64,000 nt of DNA from Membranipora membranacea (Eukaryota > Bryozoa > Gymnolaemata > Cheilostomatida > Membraniporidae): assembly GCA_914767715.1 (NCBI GenBank), contig OU612067.1, forward strand, positions 11,100,001-11,164,000, given 5' to 3'. Below, one piece after another: positions 38,404 through 49,128 of this stretch. The stretch's first letter is position 1. Each line of letters begins with the position of its first letter. The notes under the pieces are model-generated. The model was given only the letters and a program-made list of their open reading frames with translations. It made no database searches and was not told the origin of the DNA. The translations under genes and the position numbers were made by a program.

Positions 38404-38825
38404 TAATTTTTGTTTAGACCGAGATAACTAATTTTTTTAGTTATCCCGGTCCATACTGACTCTCGTGATCTGACTGGGCATGTAGATCACTGATAAACTA
38501 GGTTATCATTACCACAAAGCAGGTGTCGTAAGGCTAAGTATGCATCATGCGTGACTTGAATTTGCGCATGTGCAAGAACAATGAGTTTAGTTTGGGTTCT
38601 GATTGCAACTTTGGAAAGGGGAAATGGGATATCCCCTGCATAAACTGTCAATCAAAAGCAGCGAATAATGACAAGAGAGGATAACTATCAAAAACTTTGG
38701 GGAGTATGTCACCAGAGCAGGTAGCCAATCAGATGGCTTCGGAATTCCGAGGCTCAACTTTGCAGAGATCAGCTCATGCCCAGAGCTGAGCATGCGCAGA
38801 ATGATCCCGGTCTGAACAAAAGTTA
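38404..38825. mobile_element. MITE-like element with 22-bp terminal inverted repeats
   Basis: The left end (38404-38425) TAATTTTTGTTTAGACCGAG and the reverse complement of the right end (38804-38825) TAACTTTTGTTCAGACCGGG match apart from three bases. It spans 422 bp, non-coding, and ends 84 bp upstream of the HEPN copy 2 start codon, in its probable promoter or 5' UTR. Confidence 0.6.
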
Positions 38826-40485
38826 ATGGTATGTGTTTCTAGGGCTAAGCCATTGTAGTACTACAATTAATGATCAGCTGGTTATGAGAAGGGATGGGGA
38901 GCTATTTTTTCTTTGCTTTTGAGAGCTCACTAGGTTCCCCCTAGGTTCTGAGCATTAAAAATTGCCTCACATTTCTCTGACAAAAATGAGGTACACCAGG
39001 TATCTATTTCTGATTAATGGCTGTAACTGTAACCAAACACTCGACTGGTGCCAGGACTGAAGCACAGGCACCTGAATTGAGATCAAGCTCCAAAACTGGT
39101 ATCATGCTAGTCTTACCTGATTCTATCCTCAGTAGAAAACTGTCAGTGGTTTAGGGAACTTTATTCTATGTCAACCCTTGAACATAACTTCGAATATCAC
39201 CCACTTGTTTTGACAAAGATATCCAGCTATACTGACGTTTAACGGTGACGAGCCAAGATTGAGCTCTGAAATTTCCTCAAAGTAGAACTCTATCGCCTAC
39301 TCATAATCCATAAAACAGTTAGTTCTCATGATTATCATCTGGACTGATGCCAAGGTCAATAACTTTGTGTCAACATTTGACAGTAATATCAAAGATTATA
39401 AACACTTAGTTTAAGTGCTCAAACGGTGCAAGATGCTGGTAGAGGCATTTCATTATCAACCACTAGTGGTTGATAATGAAATGCCTCTACCAGCATCTTG
39501 CACCGTTTGAGCACTTATACTAATAAACACTAAGATATGACACTCCTATCAAACTCCGGTCTTCAGCTGAATAGGCAAGCGGCCGCATGAAAACGAGTGT
39601 TACGCTTAAATTATTAGCTCAATGATTAGCGGCTTTCGATAGAATTTCAATGGGAGTTACAGAATTTACTCTGGCAGACTGTTTGTTTTTCTTTAAAATT
39701 ATGTATTTACATGTTGCACAGCAACTTCAAACAAAAAATATTCAAATCAAGACATTTCAAGCTTTAGAATGATGTAAAAATCATAAGGATTTGGCAAGTA
39801 ACTGAGGAGTAATGATAAGTTAAAAAAATACTTTTGCAAAAATATTTGAAAAAATTCTGTCAACCGGACAGTCAAGATATGCTCAGGTATATAGTGTGTT
39901 TAGCATCAATAAAAAAATACTTATAGGGGGCAAAGTGATCAGAAATAATATATTTATTAGCTCAATACTTCAGGCTTCAAATAAATGTAAAAAACAGAAG
40001 AATGTGGCAGGTTCCTAAAGAGCAGTATGTAAATTTAGAAAGGGTTAGCAGTGGGATATTTTGAGAAACTTTCTATTCCTCTTTTTACTTTGGACTTGGT
40101 CCTCGTGTATTTCAGTAAAGTTTTTCATGATGTGGTGTATTTTAGCACGGAAAAAAAGGAGGGAGCAGTTTCTCAGCACATCTAGACATGGTTTATCAAT
40201 GTTATTGACTGCATGCATGCAGGTGATATGGGACACTATGTCCATGCAAACATCCGATCTGTTGAAAAATAAATCAGCCAGTTTTTGGGATATTTTGTCA
40301 GAATGGATAATACTAGGGAGGTTAGCATTCAGGATTTTATCACAGGAATTGATGAATTCTATAAAACATACTGTAGGATAGACTAGGAGACAGTTGTCAC
40401 CATAGGATTTAAGCCGAATAAACTCGTATCGTAAATCAGATTGAGGAGGGGAAGGTAATACAAATGAAACTGTGCAGTGCTCACA
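38826..40485. other. Spacer with long palindrome
   Basis: No gene supported. It contains the 118-bp palindrome at 39406-39523 and AT-rich sequence up to the THAP/P-element remnant. Confidence 0.5.
39406..39523. repeat. 118-bp near-perfect palindrome
   Basis: Two 59-bp arms meet with no spacer at CCACT|AGTGG (centre 39464/39465). Only one pair, 39411/39518, is mismatched. Arms start TTAGTTTAAGTGCTCAAACG. Transcribed RNA would form a long hairpin; as DNA it can form a cruciform. Confidence 0.95.
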
Positions 40486-42946
40486 CTACTTGGTGATATG
40501 ACGCGCTAGCACATACCCAACAACATATGCAGATATGTTGTCGGCTGGTAGGTTAGCCAGTGTGGCCATATCAGGGAGCTGTGTTATAGCTGAGGTGATG
40601 GTCGAGATGTCATTGGCAGAGTTTTGCTGATGTAGCGTAGAGGTTGAGTGAAGTGAAGTGGTAGATTTGTTGTTGCGTGTTATATTACAGAGCTCTAACA
40701 ATAATCTGTCTCCATCATCCAAGCAGTTGGTGGTGTAACTTTTGCTTAGCATCTGCATGGTGGAGGCCTGCCTAAATGCTGCCCTAAACTGGACACTATT
40801 CGGGTTGTCTCTATGGCCACCTTTACCTCTTATTATTGAGAAAAAGTTTTCCAGCAGATCTTGATTTAGGCGATTTGTAAAGAGAAACTTTAACCCCACT
40901 AACATCAGGTCAGCCCAGCGCAGACGTAGTGCTTCGATAGATATCTTCCATCCCTCAATACATGGGAGAGTGGTGACTTTACTGCTTTTGATAGAAGAGA
41001 GCTTCTTCATCGCCTCCTCCATGAACTGTTTTTGTTTCATGCTGTTTGTAAATGCTCTGTTTCCGGGTTTGCCACTGCTGGTTTGACGACTGTTGAAGAG
41101 GTCAAACAAATCATTGAAAAATGATATAAAGTTAATGGTGGGCTCTGCACTCTTTGGTAGTTTTCCCAATGTTACCAGTGTTGTCATTCCGGCAGCAACG
41201 GTGTGGCTCATGACCTGTGTTGCGAGACTTACTCTCATTTCCTTGAATGCTGGTATGTGGGTGGATATGTTTTTTTGTCACTTTTGGTGCCAACCTCAGC
41301 GGCTGTGACTTGTCGAACTCAAAAAACTGCACCAAGTGTTCCCAGCGAATGTCATCTCCGCCCATAGACAGCGTGTTCCTTTTGAAATTGTTCCGAACAT
41401 TTTTAATAAGATGTGGCGGATCATATATTAGATATATTGTGTCTGAGTAGTTGCTGGAGAAAACTGGCGAGTTTGGAGAGACATCTTTGAGAAATTTTCT
41501 ATTGCTAGGACCCTAGTCACATATTAGGGCTTTCAGAATCATTCCAACGTCTCAGAGTTTTTTTATGCATTCATGCGTCAGGTCGTGAAGTATGGCAGAG
41601 CTAATAGTTCCAGATGTAAGAAAATATCCAACTGGTTGTTTCCATTTACATTTGAGGCCACGGAAAGTGAAAACTACCACACTGTTGGCTACATATTTGG
41701 TCCGGCCTAAAACCCCAAAATCCTCTAAGCCCTCAACTGCATCTGTTTTGCTGTTGTAACAGATGTCAGTCTTGATCGCCATCTCGTCAAACACCACAGC
41801 ACAGTACCTATCTAAATCACTCATTGCTGCCACCTTGATTTTAAGCGTACTAAATACCTGCTCATGGAATCCAGGTGCCATTTGGAAACTTTGGAGCATG
41901 CGTTGCAGTGTGCGTATAGAAGGAAGACAGAGGAGGTGGGCTAGATATTTGTATGCTTTCTGACTGTAGTAATATACCCCGAGGGCAATAATTTTGTCCT
42001 TTTTGGAGAATCGCTTTCCTTTTGACTTAGCAACAGATAGGACGAGCTGAGATTTTATGAGCTGTAATGTTGTTGATTGTACCATGCCCTCAATGATATC
42101 CATAGCTATATCTACCTTGGCTGCTTGTTTAGTTTTCTCAGATCAAGCTAATCTAAGCCTCGCCACACTAGGAAGTAATTTAGATGTTTTTTTTATTTCT
42201 CTGCAGTTCCTTTTGAACTTTCCAGAGTTTTTTTTGTAAATTTCTATACTTAGCTACGGTTGGCGTTGAGGCTTCCTCACCAACTGGTGTGGAGCAGACG
42301 GTTGGCGTTGAGGCTTCCTGACCAACTGGTGTGGAGCGGACACTTGTACTTGCTCCGTTATTCACACTGTGAGAACTATCACTGAGTTTTGAGACTTTTG
42401 GTTGAGGTTGTGGAATACTTCGATTTGGAAGTTTACGTTTGATTGCTATTCTTTCTGGTGGGTTTGGTACATCACACAGTGTTGGTTTGGCAGACGGCCG
42501 TGGTTGTTTTTTGTAACCGGGTCGAAGAATTCACTATCCCCGAAGTGATCCTGGCACACCTTACGATACCGAAGTTTTTCTAGCGGCAGTTTATCTAAGT
42601 TGGCAGTCCTCAGGTTTTGAATCCACACTTTACACCTATAAGGGGCAGGATGAATAAAATTAGTCTGCTTGCAAAAGGGAGTCTTGATAAATCGAGCTGC
42701 TCAAAAAATATTTTTATAGTGGTATGAAAAATTTCTAGTTTTCCGTCTCAAGACATAAATTTTTTCCAATATTGGATAGTAATCCTGTATAGTGTAAAAC
42801 ATGCTCAATAGGATGTTTATTAAAATAATATTCATTGCGTACCTTTCAGTTCCTCCAGATGATTTCAGATTTGGAAAGCTAAATAGTGATTTCTTCTTGG
42901 CTCTGGTATTATGACAGTTTATCACGCAGCAGAACTCAACACCCAT
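40486..42946 (-). pseudogene. THAP/P-element transposase remnant (THAP9-like)
   Basis: The N-terminus (42946-42843) is a THAP zinc-finger start, MGVEFCCVINCHN...SLFSFP, donor GTACGC. The next exon (~42637 down) gives CKVWIQNLR...VCQDHF, then a Ser/Thr-rich linker with a 43-bp tandem repeat, a coiled coil, and the P-element catalytic region: FDEMAIK (D at 41786-41788), ALICD, DPPHLIKNVRNN, SHTVAAG and NQDLLENFFSIIRGKGGH. The candidate DDE-type acidic residues remain. The frame is broken: TGA at 41552-41554 and TAG at 41513-41515 where Arg and Gln are expected, a frameshift near 41245-41260, and probably another in an A-run near 42515. The family cuts and pastes DNA using GTP. This copy is not functional as read. 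Confidence 0.85.
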
Positions 42947-43934
42947 GATGCAAATTGGTCAACTAGAAAATTTTGAGTGAGGATAGGGCTGTTTTTGTGG
43001 TAGTTTTTATATCATTTTGATGTTTTACCTTGCAAATTCTTGACCTTATAACACCTTTCTGCAACATTTCATATATTTTTGTCCATCTGTGATGACTGAT
43101 GGTCACAGGAAGCAATTGAAACCACACTAAGGGCCATGATAATCTTTGCTAAGGGCAATTTGTTATTGTGTACCTAATTTTACTCATCTCACAGAGGAAT
43201 GTTAGCCACTATATCACAAATATCTGCTAGATCCATTGACTCACACAGCACCAATAAATGCCTAGACTGTGGTCCATATGTTCTGGTAACCCATGTAAAA
43301 GAAATCAAGACAATTGCATGAACCATTCTCTGGCAAATCTGAAATAAGTAAGGCTATGTCTGCAGAAAGAAATCATTTCTACATTGTAATCTTATATAAA
43401 CAGAGCAAGCGAGCACAGCATCCTAAAATGACAAACACTCGTTTTCACACATGAATTGCTGTGGACAGGGAATGCGTTGAGTGTCATGTCATAGTCGTTA
43501 GGCCAGAAGCAGCTATAGCCTAAGTTGTTAAGGCACGGACAATATTTGATGGCAGGATTCTGATCACTTTTTATACTACATCAATATATGTTCTGTAAAA
43601 TTCACCGGGTGTACCCAGTTGTAGTGGTCATATTTTGAAAATAAATGGCAATTCGTTTTCAATTTAGATCAAGATACATAAATCCTCAAGCTGACCTACT
43701 TGTATAGAGGACCAATCATCAGTGTGATAATAAAGAAATCTATTTATAAAATACTCAATCACATCAACTTGAATTTGGCATTGACCTAGCAAATATTAAT
43801 AATGCATCTTTGTACGGTGCTATTGACTTACGCCCAGCCTGTGTTAAATTTAACTCTCATGCTTTAGCAGATGACATAATACAAGGAAGCATGAACATGT
43901 CTAACAAAATGACAGTATCACTTTGACTAACATT

Positions 43935-46283
43935 ATGGAGTGTATTATTCACTATGAGAAAGTAGATGAAGCAGCCGAGAGTGTTGTTTTGTCAGCCTCA
44001 AAGCTTGCAGAACTCAAATATGTGGCTAAAGAGCGGGTGAAAACTGGGAAAGAGCCGGAAAAATGCTTCATTGCCAAAAATCTATTGACAATGACAATGG
44101 ATGAATGTATTACCTATAAATACCATCGTCTTTGTATGTTCAGATTTTCTAAATCCAAGCTAGAAAGAGCCAAGGAAAGTGCCATGAAGAGAAAGGTATG
44201 TATAGAACATGCTCATGATTCAGGATTTACTCTCAAGGTATTAATGATGACCACGTCCACGGTGCTGTATGGAAGACCACCTTGTGTTGCTTTGTTTGAA
44301 CCGATATGAAACTTTGTGTGACGTTGCTCTCAGTCAGAGATAGTGTTTGGGCCAAGAAGATCATTCTGTGATAAATAAGAGAGTTCTATCAAGGAGTAAA
44401 AGACTTTTACTCCTTGATAGAACTCTATTATTTATCACAGAATGATCACAACACTGAATTAAACCATAGTTGGAAAATCTGAGATGCCTTCAATTTTTTT
44501 CAGTGTTGATTGATTGACCCTTGTAATTGCTACTCATTAACCCTGCTCTAATAATATCCTGTTTTTTAAGAATGAGGATGGAGCCAATTTGCCGAGCCCA
44601 AAGAAACTCAGGTCTTCAGAACCGAGTACTAGTAAGCCTCAGACATTCTCTTCTACCTGTGTCATATGTAATAAGGAGAAGTACAAAAACCGCAAGAAAC
44701 TACCGACCTCTAGAGCTGAGACTCTAGATGCTGGTAAGTACAATAAACTGCTACATCATAATCTCAGGTTTTATTCTGCCTTCTGCATCCTCTGTAGGGT
44801 TGAATTGTTGATTAATTGAGGGAACTTTTTCAATTACATGTGTTGTATGATCTAAGCTGCATCAATCATAACTATCTGGAGACGTATGATATATCAGTGA
44901 GAGAGCCAGCTTTCAAAAATATTATCCTTCTATTTAGGGGGTTTACTTCCTGCCGCAGAAGCCAAGAATGACACAAAGCTGTTGTCAAGTTTTCCGTTAG
45001 GAGATCCTGTTGCCCGTGCAATGAGATATCATCGTGCATGCCACAAGAATTATATCGCAACTGTTACGAACCAGCTCAGGTAAAAACTATAAAATCTGTT
45101 TGCCACTTATCATTGTCATTTGTCAGGCTCAACATTATGTGTGTTACATTCCTATGCTGTCCCTCTTTGAAAATTGTTAACAAGTTCACTTGGGCGTAGA
45201 GATGAGTTCATATGGAGTGCTGTAAAATTGTTATAGCAATTGTTTTAGATCTAAATCCAGAGCTCGCTTTGTGAGATCTGCATCATGGCGACAACTTGAG
45301 GACCTGGTTAGCTCAAAGATAGAGCGCGAGAAGGGTTCTTACACTGTATCTGGTTTACTTGGCTTATATAATAAACTACGTAGAGATAACAGAGAAGATG
45401 AGACCAGGTAAGACTATGATATATATTTATATATACTAGTATCCCACAATGCAATTTCCTGGAATTCCCAGTGAGATCAGGGCGATAAAATCTTGCGAGA
45501 CTGGGGTTCCCAGGTTGAAGTTGCATTGTGCAAGCATTATCAACCTGCGGTTTTGAGAACACTCAAATGCATTGATCAAACTTTGGCCTTGTTAGATTAG
45601 GATTAATTAAAAAATTATGAAAAGTTATGTCAAAGTCTTTTTCTTCCTCGGACTAACATGTATTGTGCTTTAAGACAAAAATATCATCTTTTTACAGCCG
45701 AATAGCTTTTGTCTACCGCCTGAAGAGAGAGTTTAAAGGCGGCCTTAGTTTTCATCAAGCCTCTGATCCCTCTCATGGTGATATAGTGACGAGCAGCAAT
45801 GCAGTTTTGACTGATTTAGTGACTGATACATCAGTACTCACAAACACATCCAGCCTCTTGAGCGAGGTCGACACTGCCAGCTCATGTGATGAGGAAATCC
45901 CTTTCAATAGTGTAACCCAATCCAATCAATATCAACTCAATCAGGCAGCAATTTCACTCCGTTTGTATATAGATCAAACCAAAAAAGTCGAGATCCCCTG
46001 GCCACCTACTGCAGACAACCTTAACGCTGAGGCCTGTGTCGAATTTGTTCCGCCACCACTATTTAATTTTCTTGCTATGACGACAGGTCATGCTGATGTG
46101 GTCTGTGACTGGAACACCTACCATAATTTGGACGCTTCTGTTCGCCTAAAAATTCTCAGCTTAGCCCAAGACATTGTACAGCTAAGCTCCAAAGGTGCTG
46201 CTGTTACTCCTAAGTCTTTACCCATCGGCCTAACAGTGAGGCATATGACTGGGTCTAAATTGCTAGCCAAACTTATTCATTGA
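43935..46283 (+). CDS. Unrecognised Cys/His-rich protein inside the TIR element
   Basis: Exons: 43935-44195, 44571-44733, 44938-45079, 45249-45407, 45698-46283, all GT-AG with matching phases (0,1,2,2). About 436 residues. The start ATG at 43935 is the first good one in frame. Notable parts: TMDECITYKYHRLCMFRF; a CVICNKEKY knuckle; PVARAMRYHRACHKNYIA (Cys-x2-Cys plus His/Cys, a likely zinc site split by an intron); a Ser/Thr-rich middle; VPPPLFNFLAM; and IGLTVRHMTGSKLL. The frame stops at TGA (46281-46283), but the same frame goes on with FGHSCSYDSIIRLETALALK and an acidic tail to TGA at 46434-46436. I recall this kind of arrangement from large uncharacterised invertebrate families, but assign no function. 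It shows no transposase triad that I can see. It may be cargo or an element-borne gene. Confidence 0.6.
44358..44448. repeat. ~90-bp near-perfect palindrome
   Basis: Arms of about 44 bp around a single central A (44403): ...AAGGAGTAAAAG-A-CTTTTACTCCTT..., one internal mismatch. It lies in the first intron of the gene inside the 4-kb element. Confidence 0.9.
45442..45541. mobile_element. Short inverted-repeat element, family B copy 2
   Basis: Starts TCCCACAATGCAATTTCCTG and ends AAGTTGCATTGTG. It is nested in the intron between exons 4 and 5 of the gene in the 4-kb element, so it inserted after that element. Confidence 0.6.
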
Positions 46284-46449
46284 TTTGGTCATTCTTGCAG
46301 CTATGACTCAATTATTAGGCTCGAAACAGCACTTGCTTTGAAGCAAGCTGCAAATACAGCTTTCAGAGAGAACAGTCTTGATGAGGAGAAGGAGGCTGGC
46401 GGAGACGAGGATGATGAGGATGAGGAAAATGAGTGACCAAATAATAAAA

Positions 46450-47480
46450 GTTCTTGTTGACTGTAACAAAAAATACTACAATTTTTACTAACTAAAAGTG
46501 ATTTTGTGAAAAATTTGTGAGATGCTGCCGCTGACAATGACTGATACAACCGGGTACACCCTTATTTGTTAATTCAGCACCCTTTTTCACCCTAGAAACA
46601 TTTATATTCTCGTTCTCTGTTGGCTGTATCGAACACTAAAATCTTCACTAACTTAAAGCTCTTTATTGAATAATTTGGGATATGCTGTCATATACTGCCA
46701 CGCTGCCGCTGATGATGACCACTATAACCGGGAACACCCTCATTTTTGGATTCAGCACACTTTTTTACACTAGAAGCATATTAATCTTGTTCTCTGTTGA
46801 CCGTTGACTGTATCAAATGCCACAATTTTCACTTAGTAGAAGTGAATTTGTAAAAAAAAGTCAGATTTGCTCCCACGCTGCCGCTGACAATGACTGATAC
46901 ACCTGGGTACACCCTCATTTTTGAATTCAGCACCCTTTTTTACCCAAGGAACATATATATTCTTGTTCTCTGTTGGCTGTATCAAACACTAAAATATTCA
47001 CTAACTAAAAGCGCTTGGTTGAAAATTTTGGGACATGCTGCCATATACTGCCACGCTGCCGCTGATGATGACCCTACAACCAGGTACACCCTCATTTTTG
47101 GATTCAGCACACTTTTTTATTCTAGAAACATATTATTCTTGTTCACTGTTGACCGTTGACTGTATCAAACACTACAATTTTAACTAACTAAATGAGAATT
47201 TGTAAAAGATGTGGCATATGCTGCCGCGCTGTCGCTGACAATGACCAATACAACCAGGTACACCCTCATTTTTGGATTCAGCACACTTTTTTACCCTAGA
47301 AACAGATATATTCTTGTTCTCTGGTGGCTGTAACAAACACTACAATCTTTACTAACTAAATGCGATTTATTGAAACTTTGTGATATGCTGCCATATACTG
47401 CCGCTGACGATGACCGCTACAACCGGGTACACCCTCATTTTTGGATTCAGCACACTTTTTTACCCTAGAAACACTTGTTT
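46450..47480. repeat. Tandem array, ~175-bp period, about six units
   Basis: GCTGCCGCTGA(C/T) recurs at about 46524, 46702, 46877, 47055, 47228 and 47398, each followed by ACAACCGGGTACACCCTCAT, TTCAGCAC.CTTTTTTA and TTCTTGTTCTCTGTTG. Alternate units are more alike, suggesting a ~350-bp dimer. It forms the right end of the 4-kb element. Confidence 0.9.
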
Positions 47481-47750
47481 TTTTCCTGCCATCAAAAATT
47501 GTCCGTGCCACTTTTTTTTAGAGAACTTAGAGCTAGGCTGCTTCTGGCCTAATATTCAAATCACAATTTGAAAATATATTGAAAAACATGCCAGGGTGCC
47601 AAGAGCCAGGGTTAACAAAAATCATGTGACATCTCTCTCCTGGGATATCAATGATAGTAATACATTCACTCATCAGAGAAGTCGAGTTCTTCGAGTTGGT
47701 TTGGGAATATCTGCCTTTCCAACACCATTGGACATGGTGATACTGTATTA

Positions 47751-47850
47751 GATCTTTGTTTGCCCAGTTTGCCTGCATTCAGAGTCGCTACCAGACGAGA
47801 TTCATTAGTACGACACTAGTGTGCAGACAAACTGGATCAGTCTTGACTTG
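47751..47850. mobile_element. Short inverted-repeat element, family C copy 4
   Basis: GCCCAGTTTGCCTGCATTCA on the left and GTGCAGACAAACTGGATCAG on the right form imperfect inverted ends related to the other family C copies. Confidence 0.45.
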
Positions 47851-48449
47851 ATTTAGTCTTAATGCTGGAGTGTGGCTGATTATGTTTTTTTTTTCAAGAG
47901 CTGAATTCGATTTTGATCAAAGAAATTTCGCCACCAGACTAATAGCGTAATTCCCTCTATAGGCCTCTATCAGCATTGAGGATGACATCATTAGTTCTAA
48001 AAAGCATAGTAGACTTGATTATACGCCTCAAAATGCTTATTGGTATTTTGTGCACCTATGGATAATATTATACTGAACTAATTCCATCATTCTGAGCAAG
48101 GCATTTGAGTCTACCTTGAGACCTCCCAACCTTTCAATGTAGGGAAATAGATCAACAGCTATTTAAAACCACATATAGTTTCTTTATTTTTGATTTCACA
48201 TAATAATAGAGTACTATGCAAAGTTCATGAAAAAAAAATGAAGATCATCTCAGTTCTCATTATGCTATCGATGCACAATCGTCAAAATCTTTCGTTGCAT
48301 TTCCAACATTGAGTGTCTTCTAGTTCATGCTGTGTATTTATATGCTATATATATATATATCATATTAACCCACAATGGAAGAATTACAAAGATTAGACCA
48401 CAAAACAGCACACAATGATCAGCGCAAGATAAAATATGCATGATGTTGT

Positions 48450-48477
48450 CACAGAGTAAGGATATCCTTACTCTGTG
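48450..48477. repeat. 28-bp perfect palindrome, same stem as at 3198
   Basis: CACAGAGTAAGGAT followed by its reverse complement. It differs from the 3198-3225 copy only at the central AT step and outer bases. Confidence 0.85.
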
Positions 48478-48954
48478 GTGTTGTGTACACACTTACAATA
48501 ATAATAATAATATAACAGCAAAATATTCATGTCAGTAGAGTAATATCATACACAAAGTCAGAAAATACGTCAGACGAAATCTGTGGTGAGATGCTGTCAC
48601 GAAATGGTGGCTCAAGGTCGTGTCAAGGTCAAGGTCGAATTTACCGATGAGACTACCACAGGGCTACTATACTATCAGGAAAATGAGATAAGAGAGTATT
48701 CATTGAGAATTGGTGGTGAATTTGAGCATCAAACTGATGCGCATGGAGGAAAAAAAGGGGGGAGGCGAAGAGTGGCTTGAGCTGTTTTTATGATTGAGCT
48801 GGGAGCAATCGAGGGAGGACCAGTACGAAATACATTCTGTGTTTAAAGAATAACCAGAATCATCCTGATAAAACTACGGGTATAGTCATAAAGCGCTTAT
48901 CAGTTCATATGGAGGACGATGTGTGAATGATTTAGCCTAAGTTCTAGGTTTAGA

Positions 48955-49128
48955 TTATGATTCTTCAGCTGGTTTTTCTTCAGCAGCAGCGGCAGGGGCG
49001 TCAGCTTCCTCAGTAGCAGCAGCAGTCTCGGTCTTAGGTTCCTCTGCGGCAGCAGGTTGAGATTCCTCAGCTGTTTTTGATTCGGCAGCCGGCTCTTCAG
49101 CTTTAGCCTCTGATTCCTTTGGTTCCTC
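48955..49128 (-). other. Acidic Ala/Glu/Pro tail exon of creatine kinase
   Basis: The last exon codes 57 residues, nearly all E, A, P, K, S and T, ending AEES. It follows the third kinase domain and has no counterpart in single-domain creatine kinases. Acceptor CCTTTAG. Confidence 0.8.

Larger units (their letters stand above)
43498..47552. mobile_element. 4.05-kb element with terminal inverted repeats
   Basis: The left end starts TTAGGCCAGAAGCAGC and the right end is its reverse complement, GCTGCTTCTGGCCTAA. About 25 bases further in, both ends share GGCACGGACAAT.TTTGATGGCAGGA, and further in again GGGTGTACCC.GTTGTAG.GGTCA, so the inverted repeats cover about 130 bp with small gaps. Inside are a five-exon gene on the plus strand and a tandem array filling the right 1 kb. 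The target-site duplication is unclear (TTA/TAA at the borders). The superfamily is not recognised. Confidence 0.75.
47553..48954. other. Spacer and creatine kinase 3' flank
   Basis: This holds a family C copy (47751-47850) and the 28-bp palindrome at 48450. It also holds an AATAAA on the minus strand near 48184 that could serve the creatine kinase transcript. No gene seen. Confidence 0.5.

Noticed and set aside
37890-38417. 175-codon reading frame on the plus strand, Ser/Phe-rich
   Set aside because: It overlaps HEPN copy 2 exon 1 in antisense. The minus strand has a paralogue and splice structure; this has neither.
46450-47480. Tandem array considered as a CRISPR-like array
   Set aside because: Units of ~175 bp diverge along their length with no constant-repeat/unique-spacer pattern, and the sequence is eukaryotic.
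48583-48780. 65-codon plus-strand frame near the creatine kinase 3' end
   Set aside because: No splice or family support; it lies in the 3' flank of a gene on the other strand.
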